A stretch of 34,031 nucleotides of DNA from positions 1 to 34,031 of IMG/VR virus record IMGVR_UViG_3300042907_001323, one strand, 5' to 3'. Shown piece after piece: positions 8,558 to 16,472 of the stretch. The notes beneath the pieces were generated by a model. That model made no database searches. It worked only from the letters and a program-made list of their open reading frames with translations, and was not told the origin of the DNA. The position numbers and the translations under genes are program-made. The DNA is from a virus. Position 1 is the stretch's first letter. Every line of letters begins with the position of its first letter.

Positions 8558-9307
8558 ATGCTGGTCGAGATCGGTTCCACGAAGTGCGACATCCGCGTGA
8601 AAGCCGTCATGTCGATGCCGCGGCTGAGCTTCACGGCCAACCACATGGTGTGGTGGAAGGCGCTGCTGCCGCTTAACATCGAGCCGACCATCGTGCAGGG
8701 GGCTTTCTGGTCGCAGTGCCTCTCTCGGGCGTTCGAGCAGGTCATTGACGACTGCGAATACATCTTGGCGGTGGACTACGACTCCTTCATGCTCCGCGAG
8801 GACATCGAGCAACTGCTGGCTACGGCGTTTGCTCTCCAGTGCGAGGCCCTGGCGCCGCTGCAAACGAAGCGCGACGACGGCCGCCCGATGATTACCCCGC
8901 TGGGGACGTTTGCCGGTGCGGGCACCACGAAGAGCGCGGGGCTCACGCCCGACTGGTTTGCGGCCCCGGTCCAAGAGGTAGACGCCGCACACTTCGGATG
9001 CACCGTCATATCGACGGCAGCGCTCAAGAGAATGCGCAAGCCGTGGTTCTGGAGCACCCCCAGCGAGCGAGACGATTGGAACGACGGACGCGTTGATGAC
9101 GATATGTTCTTCTGGCAGCAGTGGCGAGCCAGCGGCCTCCGCTGCTTCGTCACTCCTCGAGTCTGCATCGGCCACGGCGAATACAACATCACTTGGCCGG
9201 GGGCTGATCTGGCAACGCCGGTGATCCAGTCAACGCGGGATTTCACGCAAGGCGGAAAGAAGCCTGACGGCATCTGGCGGATCGGAAACAAAGAGGACGC
9301 CGCATGA
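8558..9307 (+). CDS. Glycosyltransferase-like protein (GT-A type)
   Basis: A 249-residue protein with the layout of a small GT-A nucleotide-sugar transferase. A DYD-S motif at residues 73-76 (YILAVDYDSF) fits the metal/UDP-binding DxD. AAHFGCTVISTAALKRM recalls the acceptor-side strand of GT2-like enzymes, and VDDDMFFWQQWRASG...PRVCIGHGEYN recalls the D-D-x-x-F-x-x-x-x-x-x-x-G...V-x-H ending seen in phage glycosyltransferases. GGAG precedes the ATG. It sits between decoration and connector genes, so modification of virion proteins is possible. The donor sugar and acceptor are unknown. Confidence 0.65.
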   Translation: MLVEIGSTKCDIRVKAVMSMPRLSFTANHMVWWKALLPLNIEPTIVQGAFWSQCLSRAFEQVIDDCEYILAVDYDSFMLREDIEQLLATAFALQCEALAPLQTKRDDGRPMITPLGTFAGAGTTKSAGLTPDWFAAPVQEVDAAHFGCTVISTAALKRMRKPWFWSTPSERDDWNDGRVDDDMFFWQQWRASGLRCFVTPRVCIGHGEYNITWPGADLATPVIQSTRDFTQGGKKPDGIWRIGNKEDAA

Positions 9308-9945
9308 CCACGCAGCGATCAAACGACCGCAGCTACGTCGAGTACCGATCCTTGATCCGGCTGACGCAGCCGACGGTAGAGCCGGTGTCGATTGCGGAGG
9401 CGAAGGCTCAGTGCCGCATTGACGACACCGGCGAGGATCTGCTGCTGCTGGCGACCTACATTTCCGCGGCCCGGGAATGGGCGGAAGCCTACACGCGACG
9501 AACCTTCATCCACACGCAGTGGCAGCTTCGCACAGACTCGTTTCCGTTTGAGTTCCGGCTGCCGTTCCCGCCGATGGCTACGGCGACTGGGTACACGACG
9601 GTGGCGGTGACTTACACCTCGAGCATCGTCAGCGGAGTCGGCACGGTGGCGACGCTCCCAACCGACCAGTACCGCGTTGACCGCGAGCAGACCCCGGGGG
9701 GCCTCCGTCCGCTCTACGGCCAGTCGTGGCCTGGGCACATCGTTGACCGCAACGCCGTTACCGCCACGTGGTGGGCCGGCTACGGCGAGGACGGGACGAA
9801 GATCCCGAAGGCGGTCAAGCCGGCAATCATGATGCTGGTCGCACACCTCTTTCGCAATCGTGAAATGACCGCCGAGATGGCCTTGAAAGAGGTTCCTTTC
9901 GGCGTGAAGACGCTGTTGAACACCGTCCGCTGGGAGGGCTACTGA
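9304..9945 (+). CDS. Head-tail connector, gp6-like
   Basis: A 213-residue protein related to HK97 gp6/SPP1 gp15 connectors. It shows the conserved P-V-S-x-A-E-A-K-x-x-x-R-I-D-D-x-x-x-D-x-x-L-x-x-x-I-x-x-A-R-x-x-x-E-x-x-T-x-R opening (about residues 20-63) and the closing helix PKAVKPAIMMLVAHLFRNRE. The protein forms the ring that docks under the portal. The start overlaps the glycosyltransferase stop (ATGA) and the stop overlaps the next start by one base. Confidence 0.85.
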   Translation: MTTQRSNDRSYVEYRSLIRLTQPTVEPVSIAEAKAQCRIDDTGEDLLLLATYISAAREWAEAYTRRTFIHTQWQLRTDSFPFEFRLPFPPMATATGYTTVAVTYTSSIVSGVGTVATLPTDQYRVDREQTPGGLRPLYGQSWPGHIVDRNAVTATWWAGYGEDGTKIPKAVKPAIMMLVAHLFRNREMTAEMALKEVPFGVKTLLNTVRWEGY

Positions 9946-10280
9946 TGCCCGTCAACGCTGGCGATCTCTCAGAGCGGGTGAACGTCTACGAGGCCGTGGT
10001 AAGCCGCAACGACACCGGCGAGGCGACGCTGACGCCGTCGCTGGTGGCGAAGGTCTGGGCTGAGGTGCGGCCCCTGTCGTCTCGGGAATCTATGCAGTAC
10101 GGGCAGCAAGTCGGCACGACCATGTACAAGGTCAAGATCCGGCTGCTTTCCACGCTGACTTCCGATATGTGGATTGTCCACCGCGGCCGGAAGCTGGAGA
10201 TTGCGTCCATCGACGAGTACGAGCAGCGGCTCTACCAGATGCTGACCTGCACTGAACGGCACATCCCTGGGGAGGCGTGA
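9945..10280 (+). CDS. Head-tail adaptor (head closure) protein
   Basis: A 111-residue member of the phage head-tail joining/SPP1 gp16-like family. It begins with the family-typical A-G-x-L-x-x-R-V-x-V-Y, contains VWAEVRPLSSRESMQYGQ (compare V-W-A-x-V-x-P-x-x-G-x-E) and ends with a beta-rich RGRKLEIASIDEYEQR segment. It plugs the connector and links it to the tail. Start and stop lie within one base of the neighbours. Confidence 0.85.
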   Translation: MPVNAGDLSERVNVYEAVVSRNDTGEATLTPSLVAKVWAEVRPLSSRESMQYGQQVGTTMYKVKIRLLSTLTSDMWIVHRGRKLEIASIDEYEQRLYQMLTCTERHIPGEA

Positions 10281-10281
10281 A

Positions 10282-10713
10282 ATGCCAGACGACATGAACC
10301 GCGGTCTGGCGGCCCTGGTGTCGACCCGGCTGACGAGCCACGCCGATTCCGCCCCTGTCTTCGGCACGCGGGTGTTCCCGGTGATCGCGCCGCAGAATAC
10401 CCCCTACCCCCTGCTCTGCTACCGGCGACTGAGCGTCCAGGCGACCGCCTCGCTGTCAGGCACCGTTGAAAGGCCCGTAGTCACGCTGGAACTGAAAATC
10501 TACGACCGAACCTACGCCGGGGCGGTTGACGCTGCGAAGGCCGCACGCAAGGCCCTGAACGGCTTCCGGGGCACGCTGGGGAGCTGCACCGTGCAGCGGA
10601 CGACGTTCACCGGTGAGACAGACAACGCCGAGGTGCCGATGGATGCCCAGATGCTGCCCGACTACACCGTCACGCAGACCTACGAAATGCGATGCGAGGA
10701 CGTGACCGCATGA
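10282..10713 (+). CDS. Tail completion/terminator protein, DUF3168-like
   Basis: A 143-residue protein with the alpha-beta layout of DUF3168/gp17 tail completion proteins: an N-terminal helix, the VFPVIAPQNTPYPLLCYRRLS strand pair, VTLELKIYDRTYAGAVDAAKAARKAL and a C-terminal DYTVTQTYEMRCED strand. GGGGAGG precedes the ATG. The order connector, adaptor, this gene, gp10-like gene, tube is the standard siphovirus order. The DUF assignment is from memory of the family pattern. Confidence 0.75.
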   Translation: MPDDMNRGLAALVSTRLTSHADSAPVFGTRVFPVIAPQNTPYPLLCYRRLSVQATASLSGTVERPVVTLELKIYDRTYAGAVDAAKAARKALNGFRGTLGSCTVQRTTFTGETDNAEVPMDAQMLPDYTVTQTYEMRCEDVTA

Positions 10714-11264
10714 CCGACACGTGGCGGATCGAGGGGGCCCCCCCGAACAGAAAGCCGTTCATGGACGTGTCCGCGGTGGCCGCGTCCGTGGCTTCGGGCG
10801 CCGTCGATCGCGCGGTCAAGGAAGCCGGGCTCATCGGCCTGGCGGCGCTCCGTCAGCAGGTGGCAAGCATCGGCCGGGTCACCGGAAATCTGGCCAACTC
10901 TGTGATGATGCGGGTTGAGGTTCGCGGGCCCGGTCGGGTGTTCGCTCGAGTTGGCTTCCATCATGCCGGCGGCCGTCACGCCCATCTGGTTGAGTTCGGC
11001 ACCCTGCCCAGGGCGACGAAGACCAAGGGGATTTTTTCGTCTGCCGCTTCCCGCGGGAAATGGGTCGGGATGGGCACTTACCCGATGAACTTCATCTCGG
11101 GCAAGGAGTTTGTTCGCGGGATGCCGGCCCTTCGGCCGCTCCAAAAGGCGATGGAAAAGTCACGGGCCCAGATGACGGCGGTGCTTGAGGGCCGGATGCG
11201 GGTGGCGGCGCTGGCAGCGATCCGCGCCGGGGCGGCCCGCGAACTGCAAGGGTCGGCGGCCTGA
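10710..11264 (+). CDS. Tail completion protein, HK97 gp10-like
   Basis: A 184-residue basic protein of the HK97 gp10/minor tail family. It contains GLAALRQQVASIGRVTGNLANSVM, the central ARVGFHHAGGRHAHLVEFGT segment (Y/H-x-x-x-V-E-F-G-T is the family hallmark) and a C-terminal helix. The ATG at 10710 overlaps the upstream stop (ATGA); an earlier start at 10692 lies inside the previous gene. The predicted role is finishing the tail-to-head interface. Confidence 0.8.
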   Translation: MTDTWRIEGAPPNRKPFMDVSAVAASVASGAVDRAVKEAGLIGLAALRQQVASIGRVTGNLANSVMMRVEVRGPGRVFARVGFHHAGGRHAHLVEFGTLPRATKTKGIFSSAASRGKWVGMGTYPMNFISGKEFVRGMPALRPLQKAMEKSRAQMTAVLEGRMRVAALAAIRAGAARELQGSAA

Positions 11265-11303
11265 CCCGCAAACTGGCGGCACACACTCCCAGGAGCGCCT
11301 CAC

Positions 11304-11663
11304 ATGGCTGACGATTCCCAGGGCACAATCCTCACGTTTGCCGGCAGCACCTTCGAGGCGACCAACCTCGATCTGGGCGGCTCGGTGTCGATGCTTGACT
11401 CCGCACACCTCGGCCAGGCCAGCGGCTCTTTCAAGCGAACCCAGAAGGCTCCGCTGAAGGATCCGCGGAAGGTGACCATGAGCATCCTCGGCACGACCAT
11501 GCCGGCCGAGGGCGCGTCCGGCGTGATCTCCCTTGTCAGCTACGTTGCCGGGGTGACCGCGCAGCAACTGACCGGGGCGACCGCAACGTGCGAATCGTTC
11601 TCGGTGACGTGGGCGACAAACGAACTGGTCAAGGGTCAGGTCACGTTCACCGTCGTGCAGTGA
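11304..11663 (+). CDS. Tail tube-like protein, copy 1
   Basis: A 119-residue beta-rich protein with AGGAG before its ATG. It begins MADDSQGTILTFAGSTFE and ends with the strand-rich TATCESFSVTWATNELVKGQVTF, consistent with the single-domain fold of siphoviral tail tube proteins. It lies between tail completion and tail chaperone genes, exactly where the major tail protein belongs. It resembles the next gene in its opening (QGTILT-W/F-x-G), so the two are probably paralogous. Which one builds the tube cannot be told from sequence. Confidence 0.6.
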   Translation: MADDSQGTILTFAGSTFEATNLDLGGSVSMLDSAHLGQASGSFKRTQKAPLKDPRKVTMSILGTTMPAEGASGVISLVSYVAGVTAQQLTGATATCESFSVTWATNELVKGQVTFTVVQ

Positions 11664-11678
11664 CGACCGGGGGGAACA

Positions 11679-12032
11679 GTGGCCTACGACGCACAGGGAA
11701 CGATCCTCACTTGGAACGGCGTCCCGCTGGGCGAAGTGGTGGGGATCGATCTGAGCTTCGGGTCAGCCGCGTCTTCGGACTATTCCCCGCTGGCGGGCAC
11801 CGGCCGCGTGAAGAAGTTCGTGCCGGGCGACATCGACCCCGGGGCCGTGTCGGTGGTGCTTCGCTCGTCGGTGGCGATGAGCCGCACCAATATCGGCTTG
11901 ACGGCGACCCTACAACTCAACGGCCCGGACATCACGGCTTCGTGGTCCGTGGCGATGTTCAACGACCCGAAGTGGCGCGCGAGTGTCAACGCGTTGCAGG
12001 AGTGGTCAGTCAATTTCAAAGTGAGGGCATGA
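11679..12032 (+). CDS. Tail tube-like protein, copy 2
   Basis: A 117-residue beta-rich protein starting at GTG 11679, 15 bases after copy 1, behind GGGGGAA. It begins VAYDAQGTILTWNGVPLGEV and shares the xDxQGTILT(F/W)xG opening with copy 1, then diverges. The end, ASVNALQEWSVNFKVR, parallels the ESFSVTW ending of copy 1. It may be the true tube subunit or a minor tube/tip variant. No enzymatic motif is present. Confidence 0.6.
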   Translation: MAYDAQGTILTWNGVPLGEVVGIDLSFGSAASSDYSPLAGTGRVKKFVPGDIDPGAVSVVLRSSVAMSRTNIGLTATLQLNGPDITASWSVAMFNDPKWRASVNALQEWSVNFKVRA

Positions 12033-12033
12033 C

Positions 12034-12567
12034 GTGGGAATCCTGACGCGCGAGCAGATTCAGGCCGTTGACGACCTTCGCTCGAGGATCGTCTGCGTTG
12101 ACGTTCCCGAGTGGGGCGGATCGGTCAACATCCGGCCTATGGACGTGCGTGAACTGGACGAGTATTCCAACGAGGCGATGCGGAGCAAGGCAACGGGGCT
12201 GAGGGACTTTCGCACCAAGTTGGTGGCCTACTGCCTGTGCGACGAAAACGGCAATCGGCTCTTCTCCGAGAAGGACATCGATGTGCTTGCTGCTAAGTCT
12301 GGGACGGTGATGGATCGCCTCTACCGCGCGTGCGACGAGCTCAACGACATCGGCCCAAAGAAGATTGAGGAAATTGCGGGAAACTCGCCCGCCGGCCAGT
12401 CCGACTCTTCAAGTTCCGACTTGCCGGCCATCTCAAGTGCAGTCTCGACGACATCGATCGAATGCCCGTCCCCGAGTTCCGGCTCTGGCAGTCCTTTGAC
12501 CGACACCACGAACCCTTCGGCCGAGAGTGGCAGCAGGTCTACCGAATCATCGTCGCCCTCGGCGTGA
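12034..12567 (+). CDS. Tail assembly chaperone G-like
   Basis: A 177-residue zero-frame product starting at GTG 12034, next to the tube gene and just before the tape measure. Residues 1-115 look globular (GILTREQIQAVDDLRSRIVC...LYRACDELNDIGPKKIEEIAG). After residue 117 the sequence becomes a Ser/Thr/Pro-rich tail, the expected by-product of overlapping a second, constrained frame. In lambda-like phages G and GT bind the tape measure during tail assembly. The slippery site GGGAAAC at 12378-12384 is in register. Confidence 0.85.
   Translation: MGILTREQIQAVDDLRSRIVCVDVPEWGGSVNIRPMDVRELDEYSNEAMRSKATGLRDFRTKLVAYCLCDENGNRLFSEKDIDVLAAKSGTVMDRLYRACDELNDIGPKKIEEIAGNSPAGQSDSSSSDLPAISSAVSTTSIECPSPSSGSGSPLTDTTNPSAESGSRSTESSSPSA
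12378..12384 (+). other. Programmed -1 frameshift slippery site GGGAAAC
   Basis: The heptamer G-GGA-AAC has GGA and AAC as zero-frame codons (residues 116-117), the X-XXY-YYZ register needed for tandem slippage. After a -1 shift the reading runs on from CTC at 12384 without a stop to 12686. It matches lambda's G/GT site GGGAAAG except for the last base. An upstream in-register CCCAAAG (12354-12360) would meet TGA within a few codons and is not productive. Confidence 0.9.
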
Positions 12568-12686
12568 AGAACAAGGACGGATCGGTGGTGCGCGAGGAGC
12601 AGGTGACGCCGTTGATCCCGGCCCCGATGACGCCCGAGCAACTTGCCGCCCGAGTGCGGATGATGAAGCAGCAGCCGGAGCAGTGA
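12384..12686 (+). CDS. Tail assembly chaperone T part, made as -1 frameshift fusion GT
   Basis: The -1 frame after the slippery site encodes 100 residues beginning LARRPVRLFKFRLAGHLKC and continuing SLDDIDRMPVPEFRLWQSFD, the kind of sequence typical of the T extension of GT proteins (D-x-x-x-M-P-x-x-E-F-x-x-W). The fusion of 117 G residues with this part would be 217 residues long. The frame also contains an ATG at 12462 but no good ribosome-binding site before it, so frameshifting is the likelier route. It stops one base before the tape measure ATG. Confidence 0.85.
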   Translation, partial: LARRPVRLFKFRLAGHLKCSLDDIDRMPVPEFRLWQSFDRHHEPFGREWQQVYRIIVALGVKNKDGSVVREEQVTPLIPAPMTPEQLAARVRMMKQQPEQ

Positions 12687-12687
12687 C

Positions 12688-15192
12688 ATGGCTCAGGATC
12701 TTGGACTATCGTTCCGGCTGTCGGCAGATGCCTCGGGCATGACGTCTGGCATTGCGCGGGCGGAAAAGAGCCTCCAGCGTGTCGGTGGCCAGGCCCGGGT
12801 GACGTCGCGCGACTTCAAGGAAGCGGCCCGGGTTACAGAGGCCGTGCGAACCCCCGCAGAAAAGTATGCCCAGACCGTTTCCCGCCTCGACGGGCTGCTT
12901 CAAAAGGGGCTCGTCACCCAAGACGTTTACGGTCGAGCCGTGGCCAAGGCAGATGCCGAACTTGGCGATGCCGAGGGGACGCTCGACAGCTACGGTGCGG
13001 CTGCCAACAGAGTGGAGTCCATCGTCAATCGTGTGTCGGCTGCTATCCAAGGCGTTGGAGACGCTTCAGGCGCGATTGCAGATTCGGCCGACAAGTTTGT
13101 TGACCTCGGCTCGAAGATCTTCAAGGTCAGCGCCGTCTATGCGACGTTTCGAGCATTGACGACGAAACGGGAGGGCCAAGGATCGATTGTCACTCTAGCT
13201 CTCGGCTTCACGAAGACAATCGGCGTGATTAAGGCGGCTCAGTTCGCGCTCAATGCGTTCGGCGTTGAGGCTGAAGGTGCATCGAAGGTCGCTGTTGCGG
13301 CGGCCGTTGGCGCGACCGCGCTCAAGGCCGCAGCGATGGCCGGATGGGACGCTGCTGGCATTAAGAAATACGCAGCGGGCATTGATGAAGCCTACAAACT
13401 GTCAGGGCTTGCGACGAAGGGCATGACGATGCTCGGAATCTCCGCGGCATCGCAGGCGAAGGTCTTTGCCGGTCTGGGGACAGCCGCAGAAGGTAGCCTG
13501 GGGCTCATTACGTCTGCTACTACGTTGTCTGTGCTGTCGCTGGCAAACTACGCCGCGACCGCCTACATGGTGGCGAAAGTAATGTTCGCGGCGAAGGCAT
13601 CAATTGAGGCTACGGCAACGTCCGTGCGTGCCCTGTCCCTGGAAGCCGCGATGGCTGGCAAGACGTTCAACGACTTGCAGATCGAGAAGGCCCTCAACGC
13701 AGGCGCCGCCAGCGAGGACATCCTGCGTCTCGGCTTGGCGATTGGAGCCCTTGACCGATCCCACCTCGACCAGCTTGGCGCGTCGATGGAGAAGTCGGAG
13801 AAGGCAGCGGCTCGATACAACGCCGTGTGGAGCAACATCGGCACGACGCTTGGCTCCCCGCTGATGGGACTGTTCACGGCCGTGCGGTCTGGCTTCAACG
13901 CGATCACCGATGGCATGACCGACTTCGGCGTTGGCCTGCTCTCGCTGATGCAGCCCATCGGCCAGGTGCTGCGACCGTTCGGCACGCTTGCCGGTGCTGC
14001 GGCCGAAGTTGTCCTGCGGTTGATTGGCGGGCTGCTGTCCGGCGTCGGCGTAGTGCTGCGGATTGCAGGAGCGTTTGCCTCGCTGTCGCTGGCTATTCCC
14101 ATCGTTGGATTCAACAGCTTTGCCGACTCGATCCGCGGCAGCGTTGGCCCAGTCTTCGAGTGGTTCGGGAAGAAGATTGAGTACGTCCACAAGCAACTCG
14201 ACTCCTTCTTCAACTACCTCGCCAACACTCCAATCCTCGGGGCCGCGTTCGCAACGAACGTGAAGGGGCCTGGTCAGGCTGTTGAGCCGGGCCGCGTTGA
14301 TATGAACGTGGCCGATCCTGCTATCGCTCTTGCTGAAGATGCAGAGATTGAGAAGGAGTTTATTGACAGCATTTCCGACGCCCTCGACAGCCAGACAACC
14401 GCGCTAGGAAAGGCAATCGACCGGGCGATGCAGTACGGCGATGTGGGCATGGAGGCCGCGACGAAGTACCAAGATTCGCAAGCATCTCTGAACGATCAAC
14501 TTGGGCGGGCGGCGATCAACACGACAACGTACCTGCGCGAGTCCGAAAAGCTTGCTGCCGCGTTCGACGATCAACTTGACGCTGTCGACGCGTTGACCGA
14601 GGCCCGGAGCAAGCTGGCCGAGCAGGACATGGAGGACGAGCGTTCTGGAACGGACGCAATCACGCGAGCCACCAACGCATACTTTGAGGCGACCAAGGCC
14701 GCTGAGAAGTACGGCGCGGCCGGTGCTGCTGCGTCTGCCGAGTACGAAGGCGGGCTGACTTCCCTGGCTCAAAAGCTCCAGGACAATCGAATAAACCAGA
14801 CCACCTTTGCTCAGGAAGCCGCAAAACTTGGCGAGAAGTTTGGCAAAGACGTTGAAGGGCTGAAGGTTGCGGCCGACGCGGAGCGCAGGCTTGGCGACGC
14901 GAAACTGAGGCGGGCCGGCGACATCGAGAAGATGCAGGGCCGCGTTGACGAGGCCGGGGCGTTTCAGGCAGAAGCCCGCAAAGCGATTGACACCCCGGAA
15001 TCAAAGGCCCTCGAGGTTTCTGACGTTCGCTCCTCCGAGGGCATTGCCTCGTTCATGGCCCTGGCATCAGGCCGCGAGGATCCCGCGATCGCTGAGTACC
15101 GCAAGCAGTTTGCCGCGCTCCAGGGGATTCAGGCCGAGTTGCGAGCCCTCCAAGCGGCGCCGCTCGAAATCGCTGGCGGGGCAGGAGGCTGA
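12688..15192 (+). CDS. Tail tape measure protein
   Basis: An 834-residue protein that sets tail length. The N-terminal 150 residues are helical and charged (SLQRVGGQARVTSRDFKEAARVTEA). The centre holds several hydrophobic segments (about residues 165-300 and 395-475, including LMQPIGQVLRPFGTLAGAAA and LIGGLLSGVGVVLRIAGAFA) that could enter the host membrane. The C-terminus is a coiled coil with two related repeats (AAINTTTYLRESEKLAAAFD and DNRINQTTFAQEAAKLGEKF). At about 0.15 nm per residue a tail near 125 nm is predicted. It follows the chaperone genes directly. Confidence 0.9.
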   Translation: MAQDLGLSFRLSADASGMTSGIARAEKSLQRVGGQARVTSRDFKEAARVTEAVRTPAEKYAQTVSRLDGLLQKGLVTQDVYGRAVAKADAELGDAEGTLDSYGAAANRVESIVNRVSAAIQGVGDASGAIADSADKFVDLGSKIFKVSAVYATFRALTTKREGQGSIVTLALGFTKTIGVIKAAQFALNAFGVEAEGASKVAVAAAVGATALKAAAMAGWDAAGIKKYAAGIDEAYKLSGLATKGMTMLGISAASQAKVFAGLGTAAEGSLGLITSATTLSVLSLANYAATAYMVAKVMFAAKASIEATATSVRALSLEAAMAGKTFNDLQIEKALNAGAASEDILRLGLAIGALDRSHLDQLGASMEKSEKAAARYNAVWSNIGTTLGSPLMGLFTAVRSGFNAITDGMTDFGVGLLSLMQPIGQVLRPFGTLAGAAAEVVLRLIGGLLSGVGVVLRIAGAFASLSLAIPIVGFNSFADSIRGSVGPVFEWFGKKIEYVHKQLDSFFNYLANTPILGAAFATNVKGPGQAVEPGRVDMNVADPAIALAEDAEIEKEFIDSISDALDSQTTALGKAIDRAMQYGDVGMEAATKYQDSQASLNDQLGRAAINTTTYLRESEKLAAAFDDQLDAVDALTEARSKLAEQDMEDERSGTDAITRATNAYFEATKAAEKYGAAGAAASAEYEGGLTSLAQKLQDNRINQTTFAQEAAKLGEKFGKDVEGLKVAADAERRLGDAKLRRAGDIEKMQGRVDEAGAFQAEARKAIDTPESKALEVSDVRSSEGIASFMALASGREDPAIAEYRKQFAALQGIQAELRALQAAPLEIAGGAGG

Positions 15193-15193
15193 C

Positions 15194-16087
15194 ATGGGTG
15201 TCATCGACTACGAGGAGCTGCCGCGCGAACCAGCCACACGAAGGTTTGGCGAACCGCCTGTGCTCGGCCGCAAGTGGCTTGTCCGCGTCGACGATCCGGC
15301 AACCCCGGAAACTACGGTGGTCAACGCCGTGCCGGTGGTGTTCCTCGATCCCCACCCCGAGGCCAACTACCTGCGGGCGTTCGACGTTTCGCGCGACTAC
15401 CACGACGGCAACCGATGGGCTCACGTTGTCACGTGGAAATACGAACTGCCGAAGCAGCAGAACCTTGACCCGAACCCGCTGGCCCGTCCCGACATCTGGA
15501 AGTGGTCGACGGGTGGCGTCCAGATTCCCTGCCTGACTTACTACGACAACAGCGACACGCTTCGGGCCTTGGTCAACACCGCGGGCGACTTCATCGAGGG
15601 GCTGACCGAGGAAGAGCCGACGTTGACCGCGAGCATCAGCGGCAACCGGGCGACCTACGACTACAACCTGTCCGCGTCGGTTCACGGCGCGCTGAACAAC
15701 GCTCCCTATCTCGGCTTTGCGAAGTGGTGCTGGCAAGTCAACGGCATCCGAGGCGAACCCGCCGTTGAAGTCGTCAACGAGCAGGAAATCCGCTACTTCA
15801 AGGTGGAAGTCGAGTTGACCGCGAAGGCATCAACCTGGGTGCTGCAACTGCCCAACGTCGGGTGGAATTACGTCAGCGCCGGGGAAAGGGATCGAGTCTG
15901 GGTGTGGTTTGATCCAGGTGAAGGGCAACCAAAACAGAAGGTTCCCGCGAGCAACCCGCAGCCGCTCGACGCCAACGGCAACATCGTCACGGTATCCCCG
16001 GGCGAGGGCAACCCGCCGATGATCCTTCAGCGCCGCACCAAGAAGCAGATCAACTTCCCGCAATTCTTCGGCACCCCGCCCCAGTGA
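15194..16087 (+). CDS. Putative distal tail/minor tail protein
   Basis: A 297-residue protein starting at ATG 15194, one base after the tape measure stop, with GGAGG (15184-15188) ahead. It is rich in aromatic residues and beta-strand patterns (WLVRVDDPATPET, FDVSRDYHDGNRWAHVVTWKYELP, STWVLQLPNVGWNYVSAGERDRVW) and lacks a signal peptide or enzyme motif. By position it should be a distal tail or baseplate component. It does not match the Dit or Tal sequences I know, so the assignment is positional. Confidence 0.6.
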   Translation: MGVIDYEELPREPATRRFGEPPVLGRKWLVRVDDPATPETTVVNAVPVVFLDPHPEANYLRAFDVSRDYHDGNRWAHVVTWKYELPKQQNLDPNPLARPDIWKWSTGGVQIPCLTYYDNSDTLRALVNTAGDFIEGLTEEEPTLTASISGNRATYDYNLSASVHGALNNAPYLGFAKWCWQVNGIRGEPAVEVVNEQEIRYFKVEVELTAKASTWVLQLPNVGWNYVSAGERDRVWVWFDPGEGQPKQKVPASNPQPLDANGNIVTVSPGEGNPPMILQRRTKKQINFPQFFGTPPQ

Positions 16088-16100
16088 AAGGCAGCGACCA

Positions 16101-16469
16101 GTGGCAGACTCGACCATGTCGTTTCAGGTTCAGGCGACGAAGGGGAGTTTTTCCCAATCGCTCGTTGCGTCAGGCATCACGGCCGACATGGCTGCGGCTG
16201 GTGTCATGGCGATTCCCGCGACGCTTGGGACGACCCCGGTGACGCTGTCGACCGCGGCCCTGTCCTCCCTCGGAATCGCGGTCGTCCACAACCTTGCCAC
16301 TGAGTCAACGCACGTGGTGACGTTCGGCCGCTGGGATGGAACGACGCTGTGGGGCTCTGCGGCCCTCCGTGGGGGCGAGAAGGCTATTTTCCGCATGGAG
16401 CCAGGCAACTACGCCTGGAGTGGCAACGTGGCTGGCGTGCGGGCCCTGGTGCAGATCCTCGAGGGGTGA
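16101..16469 (+). CDS. Small structural protein, unknown
   Basis: A 122-residue beta-rich protein starting at GTG 16101, 13 bases after the previous stop. Its composition (Thr, Ala, Gly, few charges) and the ending RMEPGNYAWSGNVAGVRALVQ suggest a virion component that supports ligand or tail-tip contacts. No family is recognised. It belongs to the compact tail-tip operon; neighbours on both sides are 4 to 13 bases away. Confidence 0.55.
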   Translation: MADSTMSFQVQATKGSFSQSLVASGITADMAAAGVMAIPATLGTTPVTLSTAALSSLGIAVVHNLATESTHVVTFGRWDGTTLWGSAALRGGEKAIFRMEPGNYAWSGNVAGVRALVQILEG

Positions 16470-16472
16470 TCC

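Noticed and set aside
7916-9175. 419-codon minus-strand reading frame opposite decoration and glycosyltransferase genes
   Set aside because: No motifs, and it spans a strong + strand terminator and two + genes with good ribosome-binding sites.
12354-12360. Second in-register slippery heptamer CCCAAAG in the G gene
   Set aside because: A -1 shift there meets TGA at 12366-12368 after two more codons, so it cannot give the fusion; GGGAAAC at 12378 can.
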